From: Climacium dendroides
Lineage: Eukaryota; Streptophyta; Bryopsida; Hypnales; Climaciaceae
Length of the DNA stretch: 64,000 nt
Assembly: GCA_950106755.1 (NCBI GenBank)
Contig: OX467082.1
Location: 24,800,001 to 24,864,000, forward strand
Reading direction: 5' to 3'
Shown here: positions 49,165-60,503 of the stretch, in pieces
Layout of the letters: every line of letters starts with the position of its first letter
Position numbering within the stretch: position 1 is the first letter of the stretch
Position numbers and translations under genes: made by a program
The notes under the pieces: model-generated
Databases searched by the model: none
Seen by the model: only the letters and a program-made list of their open reading frames with translations
Told to the model about the DNA's origin: nothing

Positions 49165-52157
49165 CTGAAGCAGAGGAAATTTCTAGATTCAGGGATCAGG
49201 GATGGGATTGGGTGAAATTAATCCTAGCGTGCTCAGTGATGAACAAGGTTGTGCTTGAGGAAATACAATTTCAGGTGCATACTGATTTATTCTTAAGTTT
49301 ACAAATAACAAATTCATGAAGTTGGCAATATTACTCCATTACTTCAAATGGCTCGGTTCATGCTGAGCGGACTGAAACCAGAATTAATGAAACTGACGTG
49401 GTGAATAATGATGTATTTGCTTGTGTATGGGCATAACATTCAAGCTACTGTAAATGTCAAAATGGTGCATGAATGACTGCCAATTTGATAGGGCTGATGT
49501 TCTCAATGTGATCGAATGCACGAGTGAGGCACATTGAAAACCTCAGGTACGTCCACATGTATTAAAATGAATAGGGGTATTTACAAATCTAAAGCATTAA
49601 TATTATATAAAACATAAAATTGATCAATTTTTTAATTTATAAACTATAAATTTTGTATATAATTTTATAAATTCACAAAATTTCAAGATTTAAAATTTGA
49701 AAATAATTAGACATCATTGATAGTATAATTAAAATTTCAAGCCTAATTTTTAAAATAAACAAAAAAAACACTCAAAATTGCCATTTTTCAATGCAAACAA
49801 CAAAAATTTTAAACATTTGGCTTTTTCGCATATTTAAGTATAGGATCTTGCATTAGACTAGTACGATAATGTTCAGAAGAGAATTTAGAAACTTTCCCTA
49901 TATCAATCACAAGATATATAAATTGAACCCCTAAATGCCCAAGGCAACAAATTCTCATGTTGACAATACTTTGAAGTCAAATAAAACATTAATAAGTTTA
50001 TATTTTTGATACTTCATATTTTTGAAAAATTATTTTTAAAGTCTAGTTTTAGCATCAAAAATTCCATTTTGAAAATGAATGAATATGATTTTTTTAGATT
50101 TAAGATTTTGTACAATAGTGTCCATTGAAAATCCTGATTTTCTAATGTTAAGAATTCTTGGAAATGAGCCTCAAGTACACTAAATCTTAGAGAAAAAATA
50201 CATTAGAAATTTGTTTAAAGAAATTGTCAAGTAGATTTTGAAAAGCTATAAATTCATTTGGGTTATACATGTTAATATGCCCTTTAACCTCACACTTTCC
50301 TTGTGACCAAATTTCTTGATTTAAGACGTGAATAAAGGATTAAAAGACTTCAACTAACTTTTGCAATTTTAACACCCTCATGATTGAACATTATAACTTT
50401 TTAATCCATAAGTGATTTTTTGGTGTTTTTTTACCTTGAGATCTTCAACATGTCATATATAGTTACAATTCAATAGAAATTGATAAAACTTATCAAAATG
50501 GATTTTTGTTCAATTTAGAGCAATTCCAAGATACTCATTCAAAGAAGTTTTGGACATCTAGGGGTTAATGTGAGAAAATTTCATTTAAAAAAAATCCATA
50601 GCCTAACTACATTATAAGGCTTTAAAACCTCTTAACTTAAAAAATATTTGCATTATATTTTGTGAATAATTTTTTTAATATTTAAAAATTGATTTGAAAG
50701 TTTGAAAAAAAAACATTTCCCTCTTCCCATTATTTTCGCTCTTTAAAAAATTGTAAATTGAAGAAAGTACAAAATATTAAAAGAAACAACTAAATTGTTG
50801 ATAGCTCTAAGATGGAATTGAAGTGCACTATTGTAATTGCGATAGTGAGATTGTTCTAAAAAGAAAACTAAACCATATGCAACTTTTTTCCTTAAAATTG
50901 TTGAAATTGAGTTCAAAAAATTTATCTAATTATACATTATTTTTTTAAAAATTTGCTAAGATTGCTTGAAAAACAAGAAGTTTCATTACATTCACATTAC
51001 TTATCCAAATGGAATAAATTAATATTTGGATAATTAATGTGAATTAACATCTTTCCACATGGAGAAAAGTATATTCTATAAGAAATGATTTTTGAAAATT
51101 TTTTGCCCGCCTTCACCTAATTTGGGCTTATTGTAACATAACATTTGTTCTTAGGCAAATGGGTACCAATTGAAATAAAAACTATATTTATATTAGAAAG
51201 CTAATAAATTTGTTTTCCTATCTTAAAAGAAAAGTTTCAAAAAATCTTGCCAAAAATCAAGATTGCAGGTATGAGCCCAAACCTTGAAGAGCAGATTCCT
51301 TGGACCTTATGAATTAAGAATATTGAGGCCTTAGTAATTGGTAATATTATGAAGAACATTGAAAGATGTTTGCATGCTATTGTGCACAAAAATTTTGGGT
51401 ATAATGCACCAAGGAGTGACTGAGTTCCTAACTTTGACAATTCACTTTGGTCTATAAAAATTGAATTTGAAATAGATTATAATCTTCTATACATACTTGT
51501 ATGTATATAAAATACCAACATTCATCAAAAAAAACACTTTTGTAAGTTTAGTGTTCACATTCTAACAAGAAATTTCAAAGTTTTGAATTCTATTGCACAT
51601 TAAAGTATAGTGTCAAAATATCCTACATTAGGACATAAAGATTGTGAAGCCTTGGTATATTTGGAAATAACATTACTCACACAAAACATATAGAAATTGG
51701 TCTTTGAAATTCAACATTACCTCTCATGAATCTTCACACAACTCAACCCTCCTAAATCATCCTTTTTGTCTCTAGATTGCTAAACTTTTATTGTATTTTC
51801 TAGATGAGTAGATAAGAATAAAACTTGCCCTTGTAAATTTGTCACCTAGTAACATGCCTTTAGTGTTGGAAAGTTCTCAAATGACTTTTTAATTCCAAGG
51901 GATGACCTTTTAATTTCAATTTTATTAGCTAAAATTTCAACGTGTGATGATGTTTATAAATTTCAATATTCATAAATATAAGGTGCACCTAAGCGGTCAT
52001 TGGATTCTTTTGAAGTCAAATGACTAGTGTATAGAATACTGTAATTTTGATTGTCCACAATTAAAGCCACAACTACATTGAGAGCTTTTGTTGTCTTTAA
52101 CACATGATTGTCCTTTCATCTTCAATATGGTTACTTCAATTTTTTCCATCGAACATT
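49165..52157. other. AT-rich spacer with a third R2 repeat copy
   Basis: About 50650-51200 aligns with R2 copies 1 and 2 (agctctaagatggaattgaa, ttcacattacttatccaaat, aattgaaataaaaactatat). The rest is AT-rich with no supported gene. Confidence 0.5.
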
Positions 52158-52160
52158 TTT

Positions 52161-52281
52161 TACTAGAAGAAATGTTGTCCAATGTGACATGTCATTAATG
52201 ACTAAAATATATCTTTTGTGAATTAGAAATTCACATTTAGTCATTAAAGACATGTCACATTGGACAACATTTCTACTAGTA
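52161..52281. mobile_element. CACTA-like fold-back MITE, 121 bp
   Basis: Ends TACTAGAAGAAATGTTGTCC and GGACAACATTTCTACTAGTA, inverted and close to perfect, pairing on through gacatgtcatta. A 3-bp duplication TTT is at 52158-52160 and 52282-52284. The outermost base of each end differs from CACTA by a C-to-T type change. Confidence 0.75.
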
Positions 52282-52714
52282 TTTGGATATAGGTCCATCT
52301 ATAAAACACTTTTGGCAAGGTTTCTTTATGCTAACCTTGAAATTTTGGATTTTGTGATTTTCAAAATTTATAAAAAAAATTGCATATATTTTGATTGCAA
52401 CTAAGATTACATCTAGCTCTAAACAATTAAGCTTAAGAAACATTTCTTTGCCTAGTGGATAGTCCAAGGGGATGTAAAAAATCTCCTTGAAGTGGGCATG
52501 AGTCATATTGCTTTTTGTATAGAATTTGTACAACAGGGACATACAAAATTGACCAATGAACAATCCTATGACTTTGTAGCCTAAATGTGATGCTAGATAA
52601 GCCATATTCACTTATTTACTATAGAAGTGGTCTTGTAGGTTGAAACATTAAAACATTAAAAAAAATGTTAAAGATTCATTCAATATCAAGTTGGATTGGA
52701 TTTTCATAGTGGAC

Positions 52715-52991
52715 GGATGTCCAATTCGCCCATCCGTCCGATTTGCCCGTCCGTCCAATTCGTCCGTCTGATTTGCCCAACAGGGCGTGGACGCTGTACT
52801 CAGGGCGTGGATGGGATTGTTAGGGCGTGGACAGGATTGTTAGGGTGTGGACGGGATCATCAGGGCGTGGACGGGATCGTTAGGGCGTGGACATCGGGGC
52901 GCAAACGGGATCGTCAAGGTGCAAAACTCTCAAAATTAAAGCCGTCCGGATCGTCTGTCCGTCCGGTCCATCGCCAGTTATGACAACCCTG
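52715..52991. mobile_element. GC-rich fragment with 20-bp tandem repeats and a hAT-like right end
   Basis: About 52780-52920 has six or seven copies of a roughly 20-bp unit (agggcgtggacgggatcgtt). It is bracketed by CCGTCCGTCC-type sequence on both sides. The right end, gttatgacaaccctg, is the reverse complement of a hAT-like terminus related to the MITE at 13366. No matching left terminus was found, so it may be truncated. Confidence 0.6.
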
Positions 52992-54584
52992 AAGTTGGAG
53001 AGCCTTGGCTTCTTGTTCTAGAATTAAGATGCAAAGTCAATTAGTCAATATCAAAGAATCTCCACCAAAATGTCATCAAAGGTTACAAAATTTACACCCG
53101 TCTTCTTACAATATTTCAACAATTAAAGTATAATTGGCTAAAGGTGAAATCAGTCTATGAAACCTAGTAGAAGGCACAATGGAGTTTCTTCTAGTGTTCC
53201 TAAAATTCTTCTTATTAGTTGTATGCTTGAGAAGTGTAAAAAATTTGGATAAAAATATCTTTTTAAAGTGCTATATTGTAATATAGATAATAAATCTAAC
53301 CTTGCAACTAGTGATTTATGTCCTTTTGAGGATTAAACCTATGAAATTTTTTCACCCAAAAATCAAAGGGACGCATTGCATTATTTTTTATCTACAAATT
53401 TATGAAAAAAATAAAAACATCAAAATAATTTAGAGCTTTAAAAGTTTAGAAAAGGATTCTAGTTTTAGTTCTAGCAAAGTAATTCCAATGGTACCTTTGA
53501 GTGTGGTTTGACCCCCTAAAAGTTCTAGATTGTGTGTGTACTCTTGTTAATTATGTGTGACAATTTGGGAGGATTTTGGGATATGTAGAGAAAATTCAAG
53601 TTTAGTTGACTATCTTGTTCATTATGGCACAACCTAGAAATGCTACTGGAGCCTTTGTTTCTTATCTTCAACTTTTTCAATTGCTTATCACAAGGCTTAT
53701 TGTATTAATCATTTAATCTAATCTTCCCTAACTTTTGTATTTTTCATTATGCTTCCTTCATTGCTTTTATCACTATATGTCCTACATGGTTTTTAATATT
53801 AAATTTGTCATGTTTTATTTAGGTTTTGTATGTGTACTCTCTATTCTATTAACCACATAATATTTTTTTATATTATTCTTATCTCTTTTCCTATATGGAT
53901 AGGTGTTTAATCTCATTTTTATCATGAGGTGTTGGTCCAATATTTACTTGCACATAGTGATATTGTTTACCAAATAAAGCAAAAGAAATATTATATTAAA
54001 TGATTAAATCCCATGATTGAGGGATTAGGCCCTAATACCTTCCTAGTGTAAGAAAATGAAGTTTAAAACATCAATTTTGTTAAATTGGTGGTATTTCAAG
54101 CACAATTTCATGTTTTTTTTAGTTTGTTGTGTTGATAAATTTAGAAATTGTTGTGCAAATTACATTCCATTCAAAACACATTGCTCCTCTAAGCTATAAT
54201 TTCCACCTCCATCTCCTTCCCCATCATGTCATTCCCTTCCTTACATATTCATGTAAGACAATATACAAGCCTTTGACATTTATTTTGTAAAACGTAAAGA
54301 ACTAATCCCAAAAGTAGTGTAATCTATAAACTAGCTTGACCATATTTTATAATTTATACCAAAAAACAAATGTAAATTAATTTTTAATTTAAAAGAAAAA
54401 AAAGTGCATGTCCAAAGTTAAGCTTGGATAATGACAAATATACAAAAGAAAGGGACCATTGGTATTTCATAAAGGCATTAGTGTACTTTGTGTTGTTGCC
54501 ATAGCCAAAATAAAAGTAACAATAATTTTCAAATTTTTTTCTTTTGCAAAAAACTTTGAAATTCAATATCTTTTATGTACAAAT
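52992..54584. other. AT-rich spacer
   Basis: No gene supported. Around 54065-54160 there is a relative of the inverted-repeat element at 42188. Confidence 0.4.
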
Positions 54585-54741
54585 GAGTGCAAAGGCTTTG
54601 TTTTAGTGTGAAAGGTTGTGTTCTTGATTCAAATAGAAAGCATTATATGCAAAGGAGTGCAAAGGCTTTGTTTTAGTGTGAAAGGTTGTGTTCTTGATTC
54701 AAATAGAAAGCATTATATGCAAAGGAGTGCAAAGGCTTTGT
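54585..54741 (+). repeat. 70-bp tandem repeat, about 2.2 copies
   Basis: The segment gagtgcaaaggctttgtttt begins at 54585, 54655 and 54725. The first two 70-bp units are virtually identical, so the duplication is recent. Confidence 0.95.
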
Positions 54742-55489
54742 TTCTTGGAGTTTGGACATGCGATGAAAAAGTTATGATTTTTTCTAAAATAGAAGATATT
54801 ATAATTAATTTTTTGAATTCATAAAAACTTTGAAATTCAATTAGTTTTGCACTTTAGGTCCAAATACCACAAAACAAAGTCTATCCACCCCTCTTTGCAA
54901 AGAGCTTTCCTTTCTAACAATATCAAGTATGAAAGGAATATGAGACAATCTGTAGTCTCATATTATCTTTTGCTTTACATTTAAATGATAATGAATATTT
55001 TTGGTAAATTGAGACTTTAATATTTTAATTCATTCACAAACCTTTGATTTTCTAAAAGTTAACATGTTCATAAATTTTTTATTTGTTAAAATAGAGGTCT
55101 TGAATAAAAGAGCTAAAGTCTTACAATGTTCATTTTGTCTCAATTTAACGAATATGGCCATTTATGACATTGGACGCCTCATGGTTTCTTAGATCTTTGT
55201 GAATCAACTAAGAAACAACTAAGAAAACAAACCTACTTTAGATATAGTGCAGTTGAAGTCTAGATGGTGGATTGTTCCCAAGGTCACATCAAATTCCAGT
55301 CACGGCTTTTCAAAACTCAAATGGATGGAGATATTCCACAAAGTAACCAAAACATTGTGACATATATATCTTTACAAAGATGAAGGTTTGGGTTTCATGC
55401 CGCGCCAACTGAAACGAATGGACAATCGCCAAAGAAACGAAATTGAATGAAGTTATGGACCCTTGCAGACTTGCACTGGTTTGGTGCAC

Positions 55490-56589
55490 CTCTCGATGAC
55501 GGCCTGGATACTTTTTCTTTCGAGAGATTGCTTATTCAATTCTAATATGACCTGCTTTGCCACGAACTGCATGGCCAGACAGCGTGAGCATGGCTTACAA
55601 ATCCTTCCGAATGAAATGTTTATTACAGTTGGAGTGCATACACAAGTAACAAGCCAACAACTGATCGATCGAAGGTACTGATTTCAGTTCATTCACGTAT
55701 CAGAAACGAACTAAACTAACTCAACTACGTACCTACTCGATCGGGCGCCATGTCGCCACTACTACGACTAAGGATTCTGCGCCGACGTTGGAAACTGCAG
55801 CTAGCTACTACGATACATTGCTTGACATTGCGAGTGAGGAAGCACTCGATCGGTCATTCCAAAACGTCGACGAAGAACTTCTGGCCATTAGCGCAATGAC
55901 CCAAGTCGCCGCTGATGAAGTACACCGTGTGGAGCTTGTAGTCACGCAGGGGGAACACCATGCTCGTCACCTCTCCGCCGGGATTCGCCAACCAGGTGTG
56001 GATCGGGGCAGCCGTGTTGCAAGCTTGGAAGGCGGCGAAATCCACCTGTAGCACGCTGTCTGTGGCGATCCACACAAACTCTGCATGCACAAAACCACCC
56101 ACCACGCTCAGATCACAATCGTCTGCATGGAATTACGTAGCAGCAAGGTTCGTTAACATTTGGGGTTGATTTGGTGTACCGAGAGAGTCGGTGGTATAGT
56201 AGGGGGCGTGGCTGTGCTCCCAATCCTGATAGAAATTGGGTTCATGCAAGGGGTTGAGCTGCCATCCCGTGGACTCTCCCACCACGTACTTGGCGGCCAT
56301 CGAGCCCTGCACAAGAGCCATCGTCACCACCAGGACGAACCCCAAAGCGGCGACCCCGGATCTTGCCATCGTACGTGAATTGATCGGTTGTGACCTGCGT
56401 CCTGCACAATTGAAGAGGAAGAATTTATCAGTCACTCACCAGTAAGTGCGTGTGTGTAGAATCCTGCAGACGTACCTAGCTAGCTAGTGAATGCCCGAAT
56501 GAAAAATCACACTCGGGAATTCTAAATTGAAGAAATTAAACGCGGAATCATAGCTAGCCATATGCATACAAGCTAGCTACTAAGTCAAG
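55490..56589 (-). repeat. Duplicated block D (phytocyanin gene, truncated upstream)
   Basis: Aligns in direct orientation with block A from its 3' flank (gatactttttctttcgagag) through the gene to the leader, and stops abruptly after ctactaagtca, where sequence of MITE family M4 begins. Confidence 0.85.
55854..56369 (-). CDS. phytocyanin (early-nodulin-like) copy D
   Basis: Exons 56180-56369 (190 nt) and 55854-56080 (227 nt), 99-bp intron, 138 residues. Exon 1 encodes the same residues as copy A (signal peptide MARSGVAALGFVLVVTMALV, then KYVVGESTGWQLN); exon 2 differs from A at only four residues, for example IHTWLAN, DYKLHTV and FFVDVLE. Copper His and Cys are replaced as in A. The coding frame is intact, yet the conserved promoter about 700 bp upstream in the other copies is absent: homology ends about 220 bp before the ATG. 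It may be silent, or use a promoter from the neighbouring mobile DNA. Confidence 0.9.
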
Positions 56590-57932
56590 ATGGGCAATTT
56601 CGTTAAAATGGCGAAATTCCATTGAAATGGCGGTTTTCCGGTAGCCGAGAAGACCGGAAACTTGTTGAGATGCGGCTTGCAGGGTTCTTGAAGTGCATAC
56701 TCTATTGTTTTTTTAGCGCTCATGGGATGGAATGGGGCCCCTCCCCGACTGGGAAGCTCAGATTGAGGTCATGATAGAGGATCATACAATAGAAGACTCA
56801 AGCATTTTCGACTATTGGAAAATAGGAAAGCCAAAGAGACAGTGCAATGCGGGATTTTTTTTGGGCAATTCATTAGTCTGAGGTCTTAACTAGACTCCAG
56901 TCACTCCACGGTCTCAGAGGAAGATGGCACTGAGGGTCGGTTTAAGGTAGGGGGCTCATGAAGCGACCCTTTACGGGATGGTCGGCCTTTTTAATGGTCT
57001 TTAGATGCCTGAAATTAGTTTACTTTATTTTTCACTTGAAGAAAATCTGATTTGGAATTTAACCCAAGTGGTTTCATATTTTTCAGAGCATTTATGAATT
57101 ACTTATGAATTTTCAAAGAATTCTGCCGTAGGTACCTATTTATGATCCCTAGGCCTTGCAAAACCTACACACGTGCGGTCTGAAAACAAGCACTGTAGCA
57201 TGCAAAAATATAGTAGACAAGGTTCCTGAATGTGATGTGTACTAAACCAAACTCCTAAAGTGCCAAGGCCTATTTCTGGTCCAAAAACACTCAAAACTGC
57301 CATTTTTGCTCAATTCATCCAAGGCACCAGAAAAAATAGTTTAAAGAAAATCGAACCATAGGATCTTGTACTTTATTTATATGAAATCACGTGCTAACAA
57401 TTTCATGAAGTTTGACCATATGGATTAAAAGATATTAACATTCAAAGTTTGAGTGCATTTTTTTTAGGAATGCACACATGTTTTCAGAAATGGACCCACA
57501 TTGGCTCTAATTATGTCCCCTATCAAAGTATGAACAAATAATTGATAAATGATAAACCTCTTTTTCATCATCAAAGGAACATTGATTACCTATTTATCAA
57601 CCTGTTAAGGCCCATTTTGAAGCTAGCTAGGGGACGGTTTGAAGAAGAGGGTTGGAATTCCAGCCACCTACCTTAGTGGACAGCATCGTTCACGGAACTT
57701 GCTACAATTTCCTCCATCGCCACTAAGAAGTTTGTGTAGCCAAATGTACATGGGAGCAAAGTCCTTGGAAGAATTAGATTTTTGAAAAGATTGCAATAGA
57801 CCACAGAATTTGATTGCTAGCTTGCTACTTCCTTCACATAGAAACTAGCATGTACGCGGTCACTTGCCTATCACAATTTCCCCAATGGAGGGATCCCCTA
57901 CAACTTGTCTAATCCTTTTGTTTCAATTTCAT
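56590..57932. other. Foreign sequence upstream of copy D, starting with an M4-type terminus
   Basis: It begins ATGGGCAATTTCGTTAAAAT followed by ggcgaaattcc, the left terminus of MITE family M4 and closest to the copy at 23425. No matching right terminus was found in the window. The rest shows no coding gene. Confidence 0.5.
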
Positions 57933-58108
57933 CACTACAAGAGAAAGTGTCCAAATTGACAGAAACTGGCCTGAATCAACTAGTCCTAATTGACAGAAAG
58001 TGACCTGAATCAATTAGTCCTAATTGACAGAAACTGACCTGAATCAATTAGTCCTAATTGACAGAAAATTGACAAGTTTAGACAATTCGGACACTTTCTC
58101 CTGTAGTG
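57933..58108. mobile_element. CACTA-like MITE with internal 34-bp repeats
   Basis: Begins CACTACAAGAGAAAGTGTCC and ends with the inverted GGACACTTTCTCCTGTAGTG; the two differ at one base. A 3-bp duplication CAT is at 57930-57932 and 58109-58111. Between the ends lie about 3.2 copies of a 34-bp unit (aattgacagaaactgacctg...) starting at 57954, 57988, 58022 and 58056. Confidence 0.93.
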
Positions 58109-58608
58109 CATCGAATACCACTCCAACGGATGGCCTTCTTGATTTGATATGCACTGAATAACGTGATATGTTTTATTCAATACTTGAACATTTGAGTCAG
58201 TCGTGGGGGTGCATTGTGGGAACAAACAATCAATGAATAAAACAGCAGGGAACAAAAAAGCTCATTAAAATCAATGTGCGTGCATGCCAACAAAAACACG
58301 GTTTTGGTTTGAAGAACAAATACTTTATTCAATTTGAATATGGATTTCTCGGAGGGATCCACCATTGTTTACATCATTCCTAGCTTCCCTTCAAAGTACA
58401 TGGTGCACCGACTTTCTTTCCTAGAAAGGAAGGAAGGGAGGGACGAGGAAGGGGAGGTGCCCTCCTGAAAAGGAGGACTGACCATCCCTACCTTATTTGG
58501 CCAAAGCTTGCACGGTGACCCATAGCTTTCCAATGCCCAGTAGCTTGCCATATGATAAGCTGGAGGGTCGGCAAATTTGCACTCGGCATTTTTTCGATCG
58601 CGCCTCTT

Positions 58609-59527
58609 GAATCGATCGTATCCTCGCACGTGTGGAGAGTCTTCCGCTTGATCAACACCAGCAAGTATCTATTTGCCAAGCATGTTGTTGAGAAGACTCT
58701 ACAGGGCACTGTAAAGTCCACGATCAAATGCTGGTCAACAACAACGCGAACCAATGTTGGCATTGCCTTTGTGCCCAATGAATCATTGTTAAATTTATGG
58801 CTTGTGTGGTGAAGAAGCGGAAACAATGACAGGCCATCCACATTCCAATCAGGAATATTCATAGGGGAAGTTCGCTTTATCTTTTAAGATTCCGTGGTCG
58901 CGCACAATTGCGGGCCCTCTAGATACGGATGGGTGCCGCATTGACAGAGTGGATGCAGAGTTGACAGAGCTCCTTTGCATGACGGAGGGTAGTCAAGGGC
59001 ACGTCCGAACCGTATATTATTCAAGATGGGATGGCAGGAGCGACCGTCATCCATTTTCTATGCCACATCCCTTCGCGTCCGTCAGCTCGATTGGACCTGA
59101 TGTACTATTGGCGGTAATGGTAGGAGGATCGATCTATCTCAAAACTTGCTCACTGTGCACAAACGAGCTCCGTGAACACTACATCCACTCTGTCAATGCC
59201 GCACCCATCCATATGTAGAGGGCTTGCAGTTATGCACGACCACGGAATCTTGAAAGAGAAAGCTAACTACCCCTATGAATATTCCCAATAGGAATGTGGA
59301 TGGCTTGTAATTGTTCTCGCTTCTTCAACACACAAGCCACAAATTTAACAATGATTCATCCCGCACATAGACAGCGTCAGAATTGGTCGGCACCGCAATT
59401 GACGAGCGTGTGTCCGAGGTTCTCATAGTGCCCTGCATGGATCTCGCAACGACATGATTGACAATAGATGCCTGCTGGCATTGGAGAAATTAATGGTGAT
59501 CCGTAGATGCTTCTTGTTATTTGCAAG
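58609..59527. repeat. Large inverted repeat with shared coding-like frame
   Basis: Left arm about 58609-58958, right arm about 59182-59527. The inner parts (58840-58958 and 59182-59300) match closely. In the outer part a conserved frame ending ESLLNLWLVW stop (58812, plus strand) has a counterpart ending ESLLNLWLVC stop on the minus strand near 59307; both share HVV, QGT and TN at the same spacing. The right copy has a one-base deletion upstream. The parent gene is not recognised. Confidence 0.6.
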
Positions 59528-60503
59528 AGCCTCGATGATGCAATTTGAGAGGGGGCCGATTTGCTACAATGATACCAATGACACTATGCTTTGGGAAAGA
59601 GTGCTATGCTATGTAGTGATGGGGAAGCCAAACTATTCACAACAACGTGGATATTCTTATTTCTATATTCAATGTGGGGGGTGCACTAGAGTGTATTGTA
59701 GAGAAGAATGATCAAATGAAAATGATTTTAGAATCCAATATTCATCTACAGTTCTATAGCTCAACTACATTCTACATCCAAGGCGGAAGTTCCGCACAAC
59801 CTTCCATCTTGACCTCCGCAAACGAGTCGAGGATGTCATCCCCGGTTTAGAGCGGGCGGTCTGAACCGCTTGTAGTGGCATTCGAACCTCCACATCGACT
59901 TGCTCATTCGTTGTGTGGGCTGCTTTGGGAGGAGGTCGGCTCCGCAAATGTGAATGATGCACCTAGGATCCTGCACAACAAGCCAACCGTGAGGGTCCGT
60001 CAGACAAGAATGGCCGTTCAATGGCGGCATAAATAAGCCCAGGACATGTTCAGAGTGGAAATGGAGCGCAACAGAGTGTTTGATGGAGAAATAATTTCTT
60101 CCCATCCTAGACTACGTCATAGGGTAGGGCGGGAAAAAATTATTTCTCCATCAAAGTCACCCGTCGGCCCTTGCGTACCTGAATTCAGCCATCCCCATTA
60201 GCTATTGATGAGCCCACCTTACAATATGTGCAGCTCGTCGCATCTCCATGCGGCCGCCGACCGCGTCCTCCACTTAAATTTGAGCGGACGTGACGTCTTG
60301 GCCCGCCTCGTCGGGGGTCATGCAACCGTCGGTCAAGCCCACCCCTTCCGTCATCTGCATCCGTTGCCGCTTGCCACGTCCGGTGCCTACTCGGGAATCG
60401 GCGGCAGCATGCCCGCCTAGAGCATGAACGCGTCGGCGCCCCTACACACGCATCAAGTTTTTGTGTGGGCATCAGATTTTTTTTTGGGCTTCCTCTTCCC
60501 TCT
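59528..60503. other. Spacer downstream of the FCP1-like gene, with a 19-bp hairpin
   Basis: A perfect inverted pair TTTGATGGAGAAATAATTT (60079-60097) and its complement (60137-60155) forms a hairpin with a 39-nt loop. Minus-strand frames at 59765-60105 and 60185-60550 have no recognisable domain and may be remnants or chance. Confidence 0.5.
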
